64,000 nt of DNA from an uncultured Oscillospiraceae bacterium (GCA_934565795.1 CAKTIM010000009.1:1-64000), one strand, 5' to 3'; numbered from the stretch's first letter, positions 15,685 to 24,784 are shown. A program made the numbers and translations. The notes: generated by a model not told the origin, from the sequence alone.

Positions 15685-16533
15685 ATGGCTTTTATTCGAG
15701 TTGATTTGTTTTCCAAGTGCCTGATGCGCACTGTTCCCGTAACCTGCATCGTCCCGGTGGACAATGTCCGCTATGAGGGTGAGCCGATGCGGGATCCGGG
15801 GAAGCCGTATAAAACGCTGTACTTACTCAATGGGATCTACGGCAACAATCTGGATTGGGCCCTAGCAAGCGATGTCTTCATGTGGGCACAGGAGCGCAAC
15901 CTGGCAGTGATCATGCCGGCAGGTGAAAATAAATTCTATGTGGATAACGCCTCCTCTGGAGAGGCCTATGGAAGATTCATCGGCGAAGAGCTGGTCGATT
16001 TGACCCGGCGGCTCTTCCACCTGTCCGATAAACGGGAGGACACCTTTCTAGGCGGACTGTCCATGGGCGGCTATGGTGCAATGCGCAATGGCCTGAAATA
16101 CGCGCGGACTTTCGGATACATTGTCAGCCTGTCTGCCGCTTTCATCACCCGGGATTTTGTGAAAAGCTCCACTTCCAACGGAATCGTGGGCGGTGATTAT
16201 ACTCGCGGAGAGGGCTTCTTCCGCTCCATATTCGGGAACCCGGACACAATGGACGGAGGCGATACTGACTGTAAAGCACTGTTCGACAAAAATCTTGCCG
16301 ACGGGATTCCCAATCCGAGGATTTATCAGGCCTGCGGCAGCGAGGATTTTCTGCTGGATTACAACCATGATTTCCGGGATTTTTTGAAATCCCGCCATGC
16401 AGACTTCGTATACGATGAGGGTCCAGGCGTTCACGACTTTGTGTTCTGGAACGATCACCTGCGAACGGCCCTGGATTGGCTTCCCCTGGAGGAGGCTGCT
16501 GCCGGAATCAGTAGCGGAAATGTAAAACGGTAA
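15685..16533 (+). CDS. Esterase D/EstA-type serine esterase
   Basis: 282 residues, alpha/beta-hydrolase fold. The nucleophile is Ser126 in GLSMGGYGA; the likely acid is the Asp in GSEDFLLDYNHD and the histidine lies in GVHDFVFW. The fold and motif order match the tributyrin esterase/S-formylglutathione hydrolase-like group, which removes acetyl or other short acyl groups. No signal peptide, so cytosolic. Position directly after a ROK regulator and sugar importer suggests that it deacylates the imported sugar or glycoside. Ribosome binding site AAAGGAAA overlaps the end of the ROK gene. A strong terminator follows after about 130 bp. Confidence 0.85.
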   Translation: MAFIRVDLFSKCLMRTVPVTCIVPVDNVRYEGEPMRDPGKPYKTLYLLNGIYGNNLDWALASDVFMWAQERNLAVIMPAGENKFYVDNASSGEAYGRFIGEELVDLTRRLFHLSDKREDTFLGGLSMGGYGAMRNGLKYARTFGYIVSLSAAFITRDFVKSSTSNGIVGGDYTRGEGFFRSIFGNPDTMDGGDTDCKALFDKNLADGIPNPRIYQACGSEDFLLDYNHDFRDFLKSRHADFVYDEGPGVHDFVFWNDHLRTALDWLPLEEAAAGISSGNVKR

Positions 16534-16661
16534 TTACGCTTTGTCCCCCCTGATGTAGCAACGTCCATCCAAATGCGTGTAAGGGTCTCTATGTGGCCAG
16601 CGTTTGTCCAAACTCCAAACGCAGTGGAAATGCTACATTATAAAAATCTCAGCCTATGAAT

Positions 16662-16700
16662 ATCCCCCTGCCTGGTGAAGAAATCAGGCAGGGGGATTTT
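16662..16700. terminator. Bidirectional terminator
   Basis: ATCCCCCTGCCTG (16662-16674) pairs perfectly with CAGGCAGGGGGAT (16685-16697), followed by TTTT on the plus strand. It separates the esterase from the convergent dipeptidase. Confidence 0.85.
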
Positions 16701-16731
16701 CGTGTTTCAGTCAGGCGGTATGGGATTTATC

Positions 16732-18192
16732 TCAATTGTCTCCCCGGTGGTAGCGGATCTTCATGTGCTCGGAGGCATTTTTCAAAATCTGGGCGAGGGC
16801 TTTTTCGGATTCTTCCTTTACCATGTCCGCGATCTTCTGGTTGGCTTCCTTCAATACCTCGGGGGATGCGCCCTGCAATACCTTTTCGTCATACTCATAC
16901 AGGAACTGCTGTCCCCTGTTCATTACGGTGTTTGTATACCGCTCGTCAAACAGCAGGGCATTGCCCATGTAGGCGTCCGTCAGGGCCGCGATAAGGCGGC
17001 TGTGCCAATACATACTGTCGGTGGAGACCGTTTCCGTGGTGCCGCTGAGGTACTTGGGGAAGTCCGCAACATTGGCATAGACCGGGAAGCAGGCCGTAAA
17101 CCCGCTGCCGCCCATGGAGAGCCACTCCACGCCCTGAACGGCCTCTGGCAGGTAGCCGCGAATTTGCATGATGCCGCATACATCGCTGTTGGGCACACCG
17201 ATGGTTCTGTATTTGCCCTTCTGGGGGGAATTCTTGTCGTAGGGATCATAGGGCGTACCCTGATAGTGAGAACCCAGCAGGTAGCGCACGTCCTCCACCG
17301 TCACCTTCCGCTCCGGCACGAAAGACCAGGGAATGTCATCGCTCTGTGGGGTAAAGTCCGCATTTTCACCGTCCCACTTGTAGGTGCGGGGCAGGAAATA
17401 GCGGCCCATGAACCAGGCGCGGGGGGTGTTGTAAATATGGTCGGCATCGGAATGGGAACCGAAGGCCAGTCTGGGATTGAAGTCCGCCCCGGTGTCCAGC
17501 GCCAGGTGGTGCTTTTCGACGAATTCCTTCAAATCCGCAGAGCACAAATTCTCTTTCTTCTGACCATAGGCGTCCTCAAAATCGAAGTGATCCAGTCCGA
17601 ACTGGTTCGGCATGATGACCACGCGGTCATCCGCCACTCTCTTTGCGATCCAGTGATGGCCGCCGATGGTCTCCAGCCACCAGATCTCATTGGCATCCGC
17701 GAAAGCCATCCCGTTTGGCTCATAGGTTCCGTACTGCTCCAGCAAAGCGCCAGTACGCAGGACGCCCTCCCGGGCGGAGCGAATGTACGGAAGCACCAGC
17801 GTCACCAAGTCCTCTTCCCCGATCCCGCCGGGAATATCCTTGGTGCCGCGGCCCTTCTTGGGCTGATAGCGCACATAGGGGTCTGCGCCAAGCACGCGGG
17901 GGTTGCTGGTGATCGTCTCTGTCGCGGTCATGGACACATTGGCCTCGTTAATGCCGCAGGCAGGCCACACGCCGTTGATCTTGGTCACATTGGCGCAATC
18001 GGTATATCGCATGGCATTCCCCGGAAGCTCCACGGACAGACGGGAGATCACGGTCTTGTAGGTACAGGGCTTTTCCTTGGCAGCATGAGCTAGTATCCGC
18101 TTGGCCTCAAACCCGCCGTCGTCATTTCTCGCAATGATGGAAGAGCCGTCGTGGCTGGCTTTCTTTCCAACCAGAATCGTTGTACAGGGCAT
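16732..18192 (-). CDS. pepD: C69-family dipeptidase (PepD type)
   Basis: 486 residues. The catalytic N-terminal nucleophile is the cysteine in MPCTTILVGKKASHDGSS; IARNDDG and the long central segment are conserved in peptidase family C69, Ntn-hydrolases that cleave dipeptides of broad specificity. Cytosolic. The start is the ATG three residues before the cysteine, with AAGGAG upstream; the frame remains open 47 codons further but this part overlaps the promoter. Unlike members with a longer propeptide, only Met-Pro would need removal. It stands alone, transcribed away from the tRNA gene. Confidence 0.92.
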   Translation of the reverse strand: MPCTTILVGKKASHDGSSIIARNDDGGFEAKRILAHAAKEKPCTYKTVISRLSVELPGNAMRYTDCANVTKINGVWPACGINEANVSMTATETITSNPRVLGADPYVRYQPKKGRGTKDIPGGIGEEDLVTLVLPYIRSAREGVLRTGALLEQYGTYEPNGMAFADANEIWWLETIGGHHWIAKRVADDRVVIMPNQFGLDHFDFEDAYGQKKENLCSADLKEFVEKHHLALDTGADFNPRLAFGSHSDADHIYNTPRAWFMGRYFLPRTYKWDGENADFTPQSDDIPWSFVPERKVTVEDVRYLLGSHYQGTPYDPYDKNSPQKGKYRTIGVPNSDVCGIMQIRGYLPEAVQGVEWLSMGGSGFTACFPVYANVADFPKYLSGTTETVSTDSMYWHSRLIAALTDAYMGNALLFDERYTNTVMNRGQQFLYEYDEKVLQGASPEVLKEANQKIADMVKEESEKALAQILKNASEHMKIRYHRGDN

Positions 18193-18229
18193 ATTGTTTC
18201 TCCTTTCTCTTTTCCGAAAGACACTGTTT

Positions 18230-18258
18230 ATTGTAATGCATCCATGGGAGGATTTCAA
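18230..18258 (-). promoter_or_regulatory. Promoter of the dipeptidase gene
   Basis: Minus strand TTGAAA (18258-18253), 17-bp spacer, TACAAT (18235-18230). Confidence 0.7.
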
Positions 18259-18308
18259 GTCATTTGGGAAATTAGCGGCCTGCATAGGGGTCATAGGATC
18301 ATTGTCTA

Positions 18309-18418
18309 AGGAAGCTCTGAAGCAAATCGGCAAGAGCTGTGAGTGAGAGATTTTTCGTTACCGAAGCGTGGGCAAAAAAGAGCCGCTCACAGCCGCAGAC
18401 GATTTATTCAGAGGTTCC
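18309..18418. repeat. Fold-back element, copy 2 (110 bp)
   Basis: Same terminal sequences as copy 1 (AGGAAGCTCTGA...ATTTATTCAGAGGTTCC) but shorter; the middle arms are CTGTGAG and CTCACAG where copies 1 and 3 have a CAGCG/CGCTG stem. It lies between the tRNA terminator and the dipeptidase promoter. Confidence 0.8.
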
Positions 18419-18436
18419 ATAAAGGTTGCTAAAAAA

Positions 18437-18475
18437 GCACCGATCCTGACACATCACGTCAAGATCGGTGCTTTT
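18437..18475 (-). terminator. Terminator of the tRNA-Leu gene
   Basis: AGCACCGATC and GATCGGTGCT form a long stem with additional TGAC/GTCA pairs; T-runs are present on both strands. Confidence 0.9.
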
Positions 18476-18558
18476 TGGTGCGAGAGAGGGGACTCGAACC
18501 CCCACGGCGTAACCACACGCACCTCAAACGTGCTTGTCTACCATTCCAACACTCTCGC
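18476..18558 (-). tRNA. tRNA-Leu (anticodon GAG)
   Basis: Acceptor strands GCGAGAG and CTCTCGC pair over 7 bp and the CCA end is encoded. The T arm is GGGGG-TTCGAGT-CCCCT. The anticodon stem CACGT/GCGTG encloses the loop TTGAGGT, giving anticodon GAG for CUC/CUU codons. The variable arm is 13 nt, as expected for a class II leucine tRNA. Confidence 0.9.
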
Positions 18559-18570
18559 AGTTGCCAGAGT

Positions 18571-18599
18571 ATTATAACCGCTGGCGGGTTTTTTGTCAA
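18571..18599 (-). promoter_or_regulatory. Promoter of tRNA-Leu
   Basis: Minus strand TTGACA (18599-18594), 17-bp spacer, TATAAT (18576-18571): full consensus, ending 12 nt before the tRNA. Confidence 0.92.
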
Positions 18600-18624
18600 T
18601 ACTTTTTCTGGCAGGAAGTGCGCT

Positions 18625-20016
18625 TTACAGCAGGCTCTTTCTCCTTACAATACGGATCAGCTCCCATACGCCGACAGCGGCGGCCAGGGGCCAGCGGATG
18701 AACCAGGCATTGGGCGCGAGATAGAACAGGACTGCAGAGGCAACCAATGCGGCAGTCGCCAACAGGCCCGTCTTCAGCTGGAACGGATAGCTCCCCTTGC
18801 CCAGGATGCAGCGGGAATACAGCTCATGGAGCGCAAGCTGGATGCAGCGGGCAATCAGCGTAGCCGCCGCCGCGCCGAGCATGCCCCAGACACGGATCAT
18901 CAGATAATTCAAGCCGACATTGATCAGCGCGGCGGAAACCGTCCCAATGGTCACCGCCCCGGTTTTTTTGTGGTGCATTTCGTAATTCACCGGGAAGGTA
19001 CACAGGGTATTTGCAAAGTAGCTGGCCACAAAGAACGGAATTACCTCGATGCCGCTCCAGAAGCTTTCATCCGCATAGATGTGATAAACCTCCCGCACCA
19101 GCAGGATAAAGCCCACGCAGAGCACGGTATACAGCTCAACATAGTTCTTCCCCCGCCGTGCCACGTCCTCCCGCATTCTCCGCTTCATGTCGTCATAGAA
19201 GAAGGGCATCCAGGTGGAATTGAGGGCGTTATAGAGCAGAAACATGACCGTGGCCAGGTTCATGGCATAGCTGTAAATTCCGGCAGAGGAGGCGTCCGCC
19301 ATCTGTCTGAGCATCATAATATCGCTGTTGCTCAGCAGTGAATAGGCCAGGCCCTGGCAGGCCAGCGGCCAGCCCAGCATGAAGCAGAATTTCCAGTAAT
19401 TTGCATTGTAAAAAGTCTTCCCCCGGCACAGGATCCAGATGCAGCCAATCAGGCCGACGCCGCCGCTGGTCACAACCGCGCCCAGCACCCGGCCGAAATA
19501 GCGCTGCTCCTGGGGCATATTCAGCACCAGCAGCAGTGAAACGCCCAGGTTCGCCACGGCCATAAACACGCTCAAAAGCATGTTCTTATCCGCCTTGAAT
19601 TCGTAGGTAAATTTACTGCCCAGGAAATTAAGGCAGAACGCGCCAAAGGCATACACCAGCATCAGGGCGATCAGCATGCGATTCATTTTCAGTGCCTGGG
19701 ACAGGGGGCCGGAAAACACCATCATCACGATCCCCGCCGCCGCAAAGCAAAGCATGGACAGCGCCATTACCGATGACTGGTAGGCCGACTGCTCCTCCTC
19801 GGGGAACTCCTGCCGGGCGTTTACGATGGTCACATTGGATTGCAGGGAAAGCACCGTGGTCATGGTATTGGCCCAAACCGTAAACGAAGCGAGGTTGCCA
19901 TACCCGTCCGTGCCCAAAAGGCGGCTGAACAGCGGGGCGGAGATCAGAGAAATGCCCTGCAAAAGCAGCACGCTCAATGTATTAAAGAAAGCAATGCGGT
20001 TAATATTCTTTTTCAT
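18625..20016 (-). CDS. Polysaccharide flippase (Wzx/MATE-like)
   Basis: 463 residues with 12-14 hydrophobic segments and the N-terminal PLFSRLLGTDGYG motif typical of the polysaccharide biosynthesis (RfbX/Wzx) family in the MOP superfamily. It moves lipid-linked oligosaccharides across the membrane. It is the last gene of a four-gene operon; its start overlaps the stop of the glycosyltransferase before it (ATGA at 20013-20016). No polymerase, ligase or initiating phosphoglycosyltransferase is present in the window, so chain start and export would use genes elsewhere. Confidence 0.9.
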   Translation of the reverse strand: MKKNINRIAFFNTLSVLLLQGISLISAPLFSRLLGTDGYGNLASFTVWANTMTTVLSLQSNVTIVNARQEFPEEEQSAYQSSVMALSMLCFAAAGIVMMVFSGPLSQALKMNRMLIALMLVYAFGAFCLNFLGSKFTYEFKADKNMLLSVFMAVANLGVSLLLVLNMPQEQRYFGRVLGAVVTSGGVGLIGCIWILCRGKTFYNANYWKFCFMLGWPLACQGLAYSLLSNSDIMMLRQMADASSAGIYSYAMNLATVMFLLYNALNSTWMPFFYDDMKRRMREDVARRGKNYVELYTVLCVGFILLVREVYHIYADESFWSGIEVIPFFVASYFANTLCTFPVNYEMHHKKTGAVTIGTVSAALINVGLNYLMIRVWGMLGAAAATLIARCIQLALHELYSRCILGKGSYPFQLKTGLLATAALVASAVLFYLAPNAWFIRWPLAAAVGVWELIRIVRRKSLL

Positions 20017-21014
20017 ACTGAAGCTTTCGGTTTCTTAAAAATATGATAGACATCCATCATCGGAAGGAACAGCCCCCGGGCCGTCATGGCGATCTCAAAC
20101 TGATCCCGTTTCGTAAAATGGCCGCCGTGGCGGACAAAGCCAAAATGCTGCCGCAGCTGCCTACAGGAATCCCGGTACTCCGCGCGGAAGCGCCGCTTTG
20201 CCTCTTTCCCCGCCAAGTCCAGCATCTGCACATTGTAGCGCAGGGCGCAGACCAGCAGATAGTGAGCATCCGGCTCCAGCTCCGGGACATTGGCCTTGAC
20301 AGCCTCATAGATCATAACGGAATTCTGGTAATAATGAAAGCTCTTTTCAGACGTCTGGGACATGGTAATGCTGCTGGCACGATGGCGGTAGTGATACACC
20401 GGCTTCGGCAGCAGCACCACGCTCTCCGCCCGCAGCATCAGACGGTAGGTGACCGGCATATCCTCGCAGACCCGGCCTACGGGGTAACTGATCCCGTCGA
20501 ACAGCGAGCGTGCATACAGCTTATCGCAGGCAGAGGAATCCATTCGGTTCCAGTGGAAGACCCGGCGGGCTCCCTCCACGCCGGAGACGGCTTCCTCCCT
20601 TTCCGGGCACAGGCCGACGACGCGCGCCCCGGTGGTCTCGTCCTCATCGTACCGGCCAGCACACACCAAGCGGGCCCGATGCCGCTGCATCGCCGCCAGC
20701 ATGGCCTCGTAGGCATCCGGCTCCAGCCAGTCGTCGCTGTCAACAAACGCAAGATAATCTCCCGTCGCCGCCTCAATGCCCGCATTACGGGCGTCGCTGA
20801 GGCCGCCGTTTTCCTTATGGATTACCCGGACACGGCTGTCGCTCTGGGCATATGCGTCGCACAGTGCGCCGCAGCCATCCGGGGAACCGTCGTCCACCAG
20901 GATGACCTCCAGATTGGGGTAGGTCTGCCCCAGAATGGAGTCCACACACTTAGGAAGGAAGGCCTCCACCTTATATATCGGGACGATCACACTGATCCGC
21001 GCCTGCTGCTCCAT
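20013..21014 (-). CDS. Family 2 glycosyltransferase
   Basis: 333 residues. A GT-A fold occupies the first 220: ISVIVPIYKVEAFLPKCVDS at the N-terminus, LVDDGSPDG for nucleotide binding, the NGGLSDARNAGI segment, and the AFVDSDDW DxD motif for metal and sugar-nucleotide binding. Cytosolic, probably membrane-associated; it would transfer one sugar to a lipid-linked acceptor. The sugar is not predictable. It starts at the base after the preceding glycosyltransferase ends and overlaps the flippase gene by 4 bp. Confidence 0.92.
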   Translation of the reverse strand: MEQQARISVIVPIYKVEAFLPKCVDSILGQTYPNLEVILVDDGSPDGCGALCDAYAQSDSRVRVIHKENGGLSDARNAGIEAATGDYLAFVDSDDWLEPDAYEAMLAAMQRHRARLVCAGRYDEDETTGARVVGLCPEREEAVSGVEGARRVFHWNRMDSSACDKLYARSLFDGISYPVGRVCEDMPVTYRLMLRAESVVLLPKPVYHYRHRASSITMSQTSEKSFHYYQNSVMIYEAVKANVPELEPDAHYLLVCALRYNVQMLDLAGKEAKRRFRAEYRDSCRQLRQHFGFVRHGGHFTKRDQFEIAMTARGLFLPMMDVYHIFKKPKASV

Positions 21015-22265
21015 TTATCCTTCTCCTTTTGCCACAGCTTCGTATGCGCTCAGCAAAGCCGCCAGATTCTTTTCTGGGTTGTGGGTCTGAAGCGCTCTTT
21101 CACGCGCCCGTGCACCCAGCTGCCCCGCCCGCTCCTGCAGGTCAAACACCTGCGTGATGTATTCAGCCAGCATGTACGGAGCGGTGGACTGGTATACAAA
21201 GCCCTCTCCCGGATGCACCAGATTGCGCACGCCCCCCACATCTGCCGCCACGCAGGGAACCCCCAGCAGCATGGCCTCCCCCAGGGAATTGGGGGAATTC
21301 TCAATGGTGGAGGGCATTGCAAACACATTGGCATCCAGATAGGCCTGCTTCATCTGTTTGGCGTCCAGCTGGCCCAGGAAATGAATTTTATCCTGTAGAC
21401 CTTGAAGTGCAAGGTCACTGAGATACCGGCGGTAATAGTCCTGGCGGAGTCTATCCTTCATTCCGCCCGCAAAAAAGCTGGGGCCGGTGACGGTGAGCGT
21501 CGCATCTGGATAGCGCTGGAGCACCAGCGGCATTGCCTCCAGAAGATAGTGGAAGCCCTTGATGGGGTAAAGGCAGCTGGAGGCAAATATCCGATGCTTT
21601 GTGCATTGGCTGTAGCTCCACGTATCCGTGTAAAACGGCTCCCGCAGTGTCTCATTGCAGAAATGATAGACGCGGCTCGGCTGGAGCTGCCCGGTGATGG
21701 CCCGATCCCAATCCGTCCGCCCGATGATATGACGCACCTGCTTCAGGGCCGCACATTCCAGCTTCCCCCGCTGGGCAAACCGATGCTGCTGATCATGGAT
21801 GTTATCCCGCCTTAGAAGATCCCGCAGGGTGGAGCGGCGGCAGGCCCATTCCGGCACGCCCTCGGCGTAGTGCCGGGCGTAAATGCTGCACAGTCCCTGA
21901 ATGCTGATAACCACCCGGTCGAGCAGGCCCGTCCGTTTGGCAGCGTTGACCATGGCCAGGGTGTGGCCGAACTCGGTGCCCCAGATGTGGATCACGTCCG
22001 GGTGGAATTCCTCCAGCTCCCTGGCAAACTGTGCCTCCAGCCGGGGCAGGTACACCTGGGGCGCGCCCTCTGAAAAGAGGACGTAATCCGTCCGCTCGTC
22101 CAGGCGGCCGGAATTACCCTTGCCGGGGCAGTAAAGGCGCAGGGTGATATCCTCGGCGCGGATATCCTCCAGCACATGATCGATCCACAGTCCCCCGCCG
22201 CTGCCAAGCCCCATATGCCGGGCAATGGCACCGGGGAGCATATTGCACAGCCATACCAGCTTCAT
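21015..22265 (-). CDS. Family 4 (GT-B) glycosyltransferase
   Basis: 416 residues with the two-domain GT-B fold. The donor-binding C-terminal half shows ASSCLYPIKGFHYLLEA, TVTGPSFF and the E-x7-E region ENSPNSLGEAMLLGVP followed by AADVGGVRNLV. The N-terminus MKLVWLCNMLPG carries the glycine loop for the acceptor domain. Retaining glycosyltransferase of cell-surface polysaccharide synthesis. It overlaps the preceding gene by 4 bp (22262-22265). Confidence 0.9.
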   Translation of the reverse strand: MKLVWLCNMLPGAIARHMGLGSGGGLWIDHVLEDIRAEDITLRLYCPGKGNSGRLDERTDYVLFSEGAPQVYLPRLEAQFARELEEFHPDVIHIWGTEFGHTLAMVNAAKRTGLLDRVVISIQGLCSIYARHYAEGVPEWACRRSTLRDLLRRDNIHDQQHRFAQRGKLECAALKQVRHIIGRTDWDRAITGQLQPSRVYHFCNETLREPFYTDTWSYSQCTKHRIFASSCLYPIKGFHYLLEAMPLVLQRYPDATLTVTGPSFFAGGMKDRLRQDYYRRYLSDLALQGLQDKIHFLGQLDAKQMKQAYLDANVFAMPSTIENSPNSLGEAMLLGVPCVAADVGGVRNLVHPGEGFVYQSTAPYMLAEYITQVFDLQERAGQLGARARERALQTHNPEKNLAALLSAYEAVAKGEG

Positions 22266-23422
22266 TTTTTCTCGTTCCTTTCCAGCATTTCCAGCACCTT
22301 GGCTGCCTGCGTCACATTGTTGCGCTGCTTCAGCACAAATTCCCGCGCCGCGCAGCCCTTTTGAAACAGCGCTTCGTCCGGCAGGCTCAGGGTCTGCTTC
22401 AAGGCCTGCGCGATGCCCTGGGGTGTCTCCTCCCGGATAAAGAAGAGATAGGGCAGGTATTCTTCCGGCAGGCAGGGCAGCGCCGTCATCAGCACCGGGG
22501 TGCCGGTGGACATATATTCCATAGTCTTAGAGGGGAAGGAATAGCGCACATACTTCTCGTCCGACGGACGGGGATTTACCAGCAGCGTCGCCTCCAGTTC
22601 CTTTTCCACCACCTGACTGGGCAGCAGCAGGCCGCCGTAAAAAATGCTGGGCGTTTCGGCGGATATCCTCTCCAGCTCCTGCTGGAAATCGCCGGAGCCA
22701 TAGATGTGAAGCTCTGTATCGGGCAGGTTTGCCAGCAGGAAGCCCTCTACAAGGCGCTGGATGCCGTAAATCAGGTCGACTCTGCCCGCATAGAGGCATA
22801 CCCGTTTCTTTGCTTTTCTGTCCAGAGAGGGCCGGCAGTGCTCCATGGCGGCATCCGCATGTCCCTCCAGCACCACGTAGGGTCTTCCCTTCTGATTCAG
22901 CAGCTCGTTCATTGCCTCGGTCAGGAATACATAATCGGTGCAGTGGCGCATCAAAAACCTCGCCACCCCCAGGGCCTGCCCGTTGGAAAAGAACTGGGGG
23001 ATATCCGTGACAATGCCCACACAATGCTTCCCACGCAGCCGGGCCGCCAGCAGCCCGGCCAGGCCGGACATCTGATTCAGGCAGTCGATGATCACGGCAC
23101 TGTCGCCGCACAGCAGCCGTAGGCTGTGAAAAAAGGTGGAGAAGAACACATGGATCCGGCGAAACGGCCCGCGAAAGCCCCAGATATAGCGATAGGCGGC
23201 GTTGCCCACCGTCTCCTGGGGCAGCTTCACCACGCGTGAGGAGAGCACAGAGCTTTCCGCATCCGGGCAGCCGATCACGTCCACATGGGTGTGGGCTGCC
23301 AGGCCCTCAATGAAGAGCCGATGGTACTTCTGCGCCTGGAAGGCGGGCATGGATTTCGCGCCGCCATAGAGCTTTGCATAGGCCGCCTGGGAAACGCAGG
23401 ACGCCGCATAGACGATCTTCAT
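22262..23422 (-). CDS. Glycosyltransferase (GT-B, family 4-like)
   Basis: 386 residues, first gene of the polysaccharide operon. A Rossmann start MKIVYAASCVS is followed by a C-terminal domain with RVCLYAGRVDLIYG, LHIYGSGDF and SFPSKTMEYMSTGTPVLMT, the donor-binding pattern of GT4 enzymes. GGAGGCGGAGT precedes the ATG. The leader, transcribed from a promoter near 23617-23645, contains an entire 163-bp fold-back element, so operon expression may depend on that RNA structure. Substrate not predictable. Confidence 0.88.
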   Translation of the reverse strand: MKIVYAASCVSQAAYAKLYGGAKSMPAFQAQKYHRLFIEGLAAHTHVDVIGCPDAESSVLSSRVVKLPQETVGNAAYRYIWGFRGPFRRIHVFFSTFFHSLRLLCGDSAVIIDCLNQMSGLAGLLAARLRGKHCVGIVTDIPQFFSNGQALGVARFLMRHCTDYVFLTEAMNELLNQKGRPYVVLEGHADAAMEHCRPSLDRKAKKRVCLYAGRVDLIYGIQRLVEGFLLANLPDTELHIYGSGDFQQELERISAETPSIFYGGLLLPSQVVEKELEATLLVNPRPSDEKYVRYSFPSKTMEYMSTGTPVLMTALPCLPEEYLPYLFFIREETPQGIAQALKQTLSLPDEALFQKGCAAREFVLKQRNNVTQAAKVLEMLERNEKK

Positions 23423-23451
23423 ACTCCGCCTCCACTGATGTTGATTTGTTT

Positions 23452-23614
23452 AGGAATCTCTGAATAAATCGTCTGCGGCTGAGCAGCGGATCTTTTCCCC
23501 CAGCTGTGCAGTATCAAAAGTGGGAAATATACAAAATATTCCTCCACTTTTGATACTTTCATCTGGTGAAAAATCTCTCGCTGTCAGCTCTTGCCGATTT
23601 AATCAGAGCTTCCT
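23452..23614. repeat. Fold-back element, copy 3 (163 bp)
   Basis: In inverted orientation relative to copy 1, with the same ends. The arms AGTATCAAAAGTGG and CCACTTTTGATACT are perfectly complementary over 14 bp, and CAGCG/CGCTG, TTTTTC/GAAAA and CCAG/CTGG extend the fold. It lies in the leader of the polysaccharide operon. Confidence 0.85.
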
Positions 23615-23616
23615 TT

Positions 23617-23645
23617 ATTTTACCATACCCGACGGCATACGGCAA
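23617..23645 (-). promoter_or_regulatory. Probable promoter of the polysaccharide operon
   Basis: Minus strand TTGCCG (23645-23640), 17-bp spacer, TAAAAT (23622-23617). A weak -35 box; transcription would start at the edge of the fold-back element. Confidence 0.4.
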
Positions 23646-23681
23646 GAAAAATTTCCCCGCTTCGCGGCGGAAGCGGGGAAA
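23646..23681 (-). terminator. Terminator of the nine-gene operon
   Basis: On the minus strand TTTCCCCGCTTC pairs with GAAGCGGGGAAA and is followed by TTTTTC, 7 nt after the nahK-like stop. Confidence 0.9.
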
Positions 23682-23687
23682 CGGGAT

Positions 23688-24767
23688 TTACTGCACACAG
23701 CGGTGGACGATTTCGTTCATTTCGTCCATGTGAGCCATCATGCTCTTGCACAGGGTGATCTGGTTGCGGGCACGCACCAGGTTGTGCTCCGGGTAGCGGG
23801 GTTTGAAATAGAGGTCGCCCCGCAGGTAGTCCTCCAGCCAGCGCACCGCCAGCTCCGCCGTCAGGCAGAAGCTGCTCAGGGCCAGGGTCTCCAGCTCGTT
23901 TTTGGTCATGCAGCTTGCGGTTTTCTCCAGGAAGCCCTGGGCGAAAGCTGTGAAAGCGGCCAGGTCAACGCTGACCTTGTCATACTCCGGGGAGTCCTCC
24001 ATCTGGGTGTTGGCGGCGAAGCGGATGGCGTCACCGAAATCGTGCCCCATCAGGCCGGGCATCACCGTATCCAGGTCAATCACCACCAGTGCGTCGTTGG
24101 TTTTCTCGTCAAAGAGGACGTTGTTGATCTTCGTATCGTTGTGGGTGACCCGCAGGGGCAGCTCACCCCGGTTGGCCATATCCGTCAGGGTGCAGGCGGT
24201 ATCCCGGACGGCCATCACGTAGTCAATTTCCGGCTGTACGGAGCCTGCGCGGCCCATGCAGTCGGCCTGGATGGCCTTTACCAGGTCATCATAGCGGCTG
24301 CGGGTATTGTGGAAATTGGGGATGGTGTCGATCAGCAGACTAATGTCAAAATCCGCCAGCTGGGTCTGGAACTCGCCAAAGGCCCGGCCCGCGTTGCGCA
24401 GGATTGCCGGGTCGGTGGTGGCGCTGTATGTGGCGGAGTTGATATAATTCATCACCCGCCAGAAGTTCTCACCGTCCAGCAGGTAGGTCTTTCGGTCGGC
24501 GGTGTGGTGGAAATGGAGATTGCACCGATCCGGGCACTTCCTGCGGATGTGCTCCGTGACCAGATCGATGTTGTTCATCAGGCCGATGGGATTGCGGAAC
24601 GCATAGGTATTGACGTTTTGAACCAGGAAAGACTTCTCCGTGCCGTCGTCCAGCCGGACGGTGACCTTGTAGGTACGGTTGACGTTTCCCACCTGAATGG
24701 ATTCGTAGCGCAGATAGGTTCCGGGCAGGCGGAACGCGGCGCATACTTGCTTCATTTTCTCATCCAT
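23688..24767 (-). CDS. nahK: N-acetylhexosamine 1-kinase-like phosphotransferase
   Basis: 359 residues, APH/choline-kinase fold. The sequence follows Bifidobacterium NahK closely: GNVNRTY near the start, the catalytic loop LRVTHNDTKINNVLFD, the metal-binding VIDLDTVMPGLMGHDFGD, and YPEHNLVRARNQI near the end. NahK phosphorylates GlcNAc or GalNAc at C1 for salvage of lacto-N-biose and galacto-N-biose. No lacto-N-biose phosphorylase is present here; instead the gene ends a housekeeping operon, 17 bp after rnc. AGAGGG precedes the ATG. The kinase fold is certain; the precise sugar is inferred. Confidence 0.82.
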   Translation of the reverse strand: MDEKMKQVCAAFRLPGTYLRYESIQVGNVNRTYKVTVRLDDGTEKSFLVQNVNTYAFRNPIGLMNNIDLVTEHIRRKCPDRCNLHFHHTADRKTYLLDGENFWRVMNYINSATYSATTDPAILRNAGRAFGEFQTQLADFDISLLIDTIPNFHNTRSRYDDLVKAIQADCMGRAGSVQPEIDYVMAVRDTACTLTDMANRGELPLRVTHNDTKINNVLFDEKTNDALVVIDLDTVMPGLMGHDFGDAIRFAANTQMEDSPEYDKVSVDLAAFTAFAQGFLEKTASCMTKNELETLALSSFCLTAELAVRWLEDYLRGDLYFKPRYPEHNLVRARNQITLCKSMMAHMDEMNEIVHRCVQ

Positions 24768-24784
24768 ATGTTATCCCTCTTTAT

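Noticed and set aside
16675..18093. Plus-strand open frame of 472 codons
   Set aside because: Antisense to the C69 dipeptidase; starts inside a terminator.
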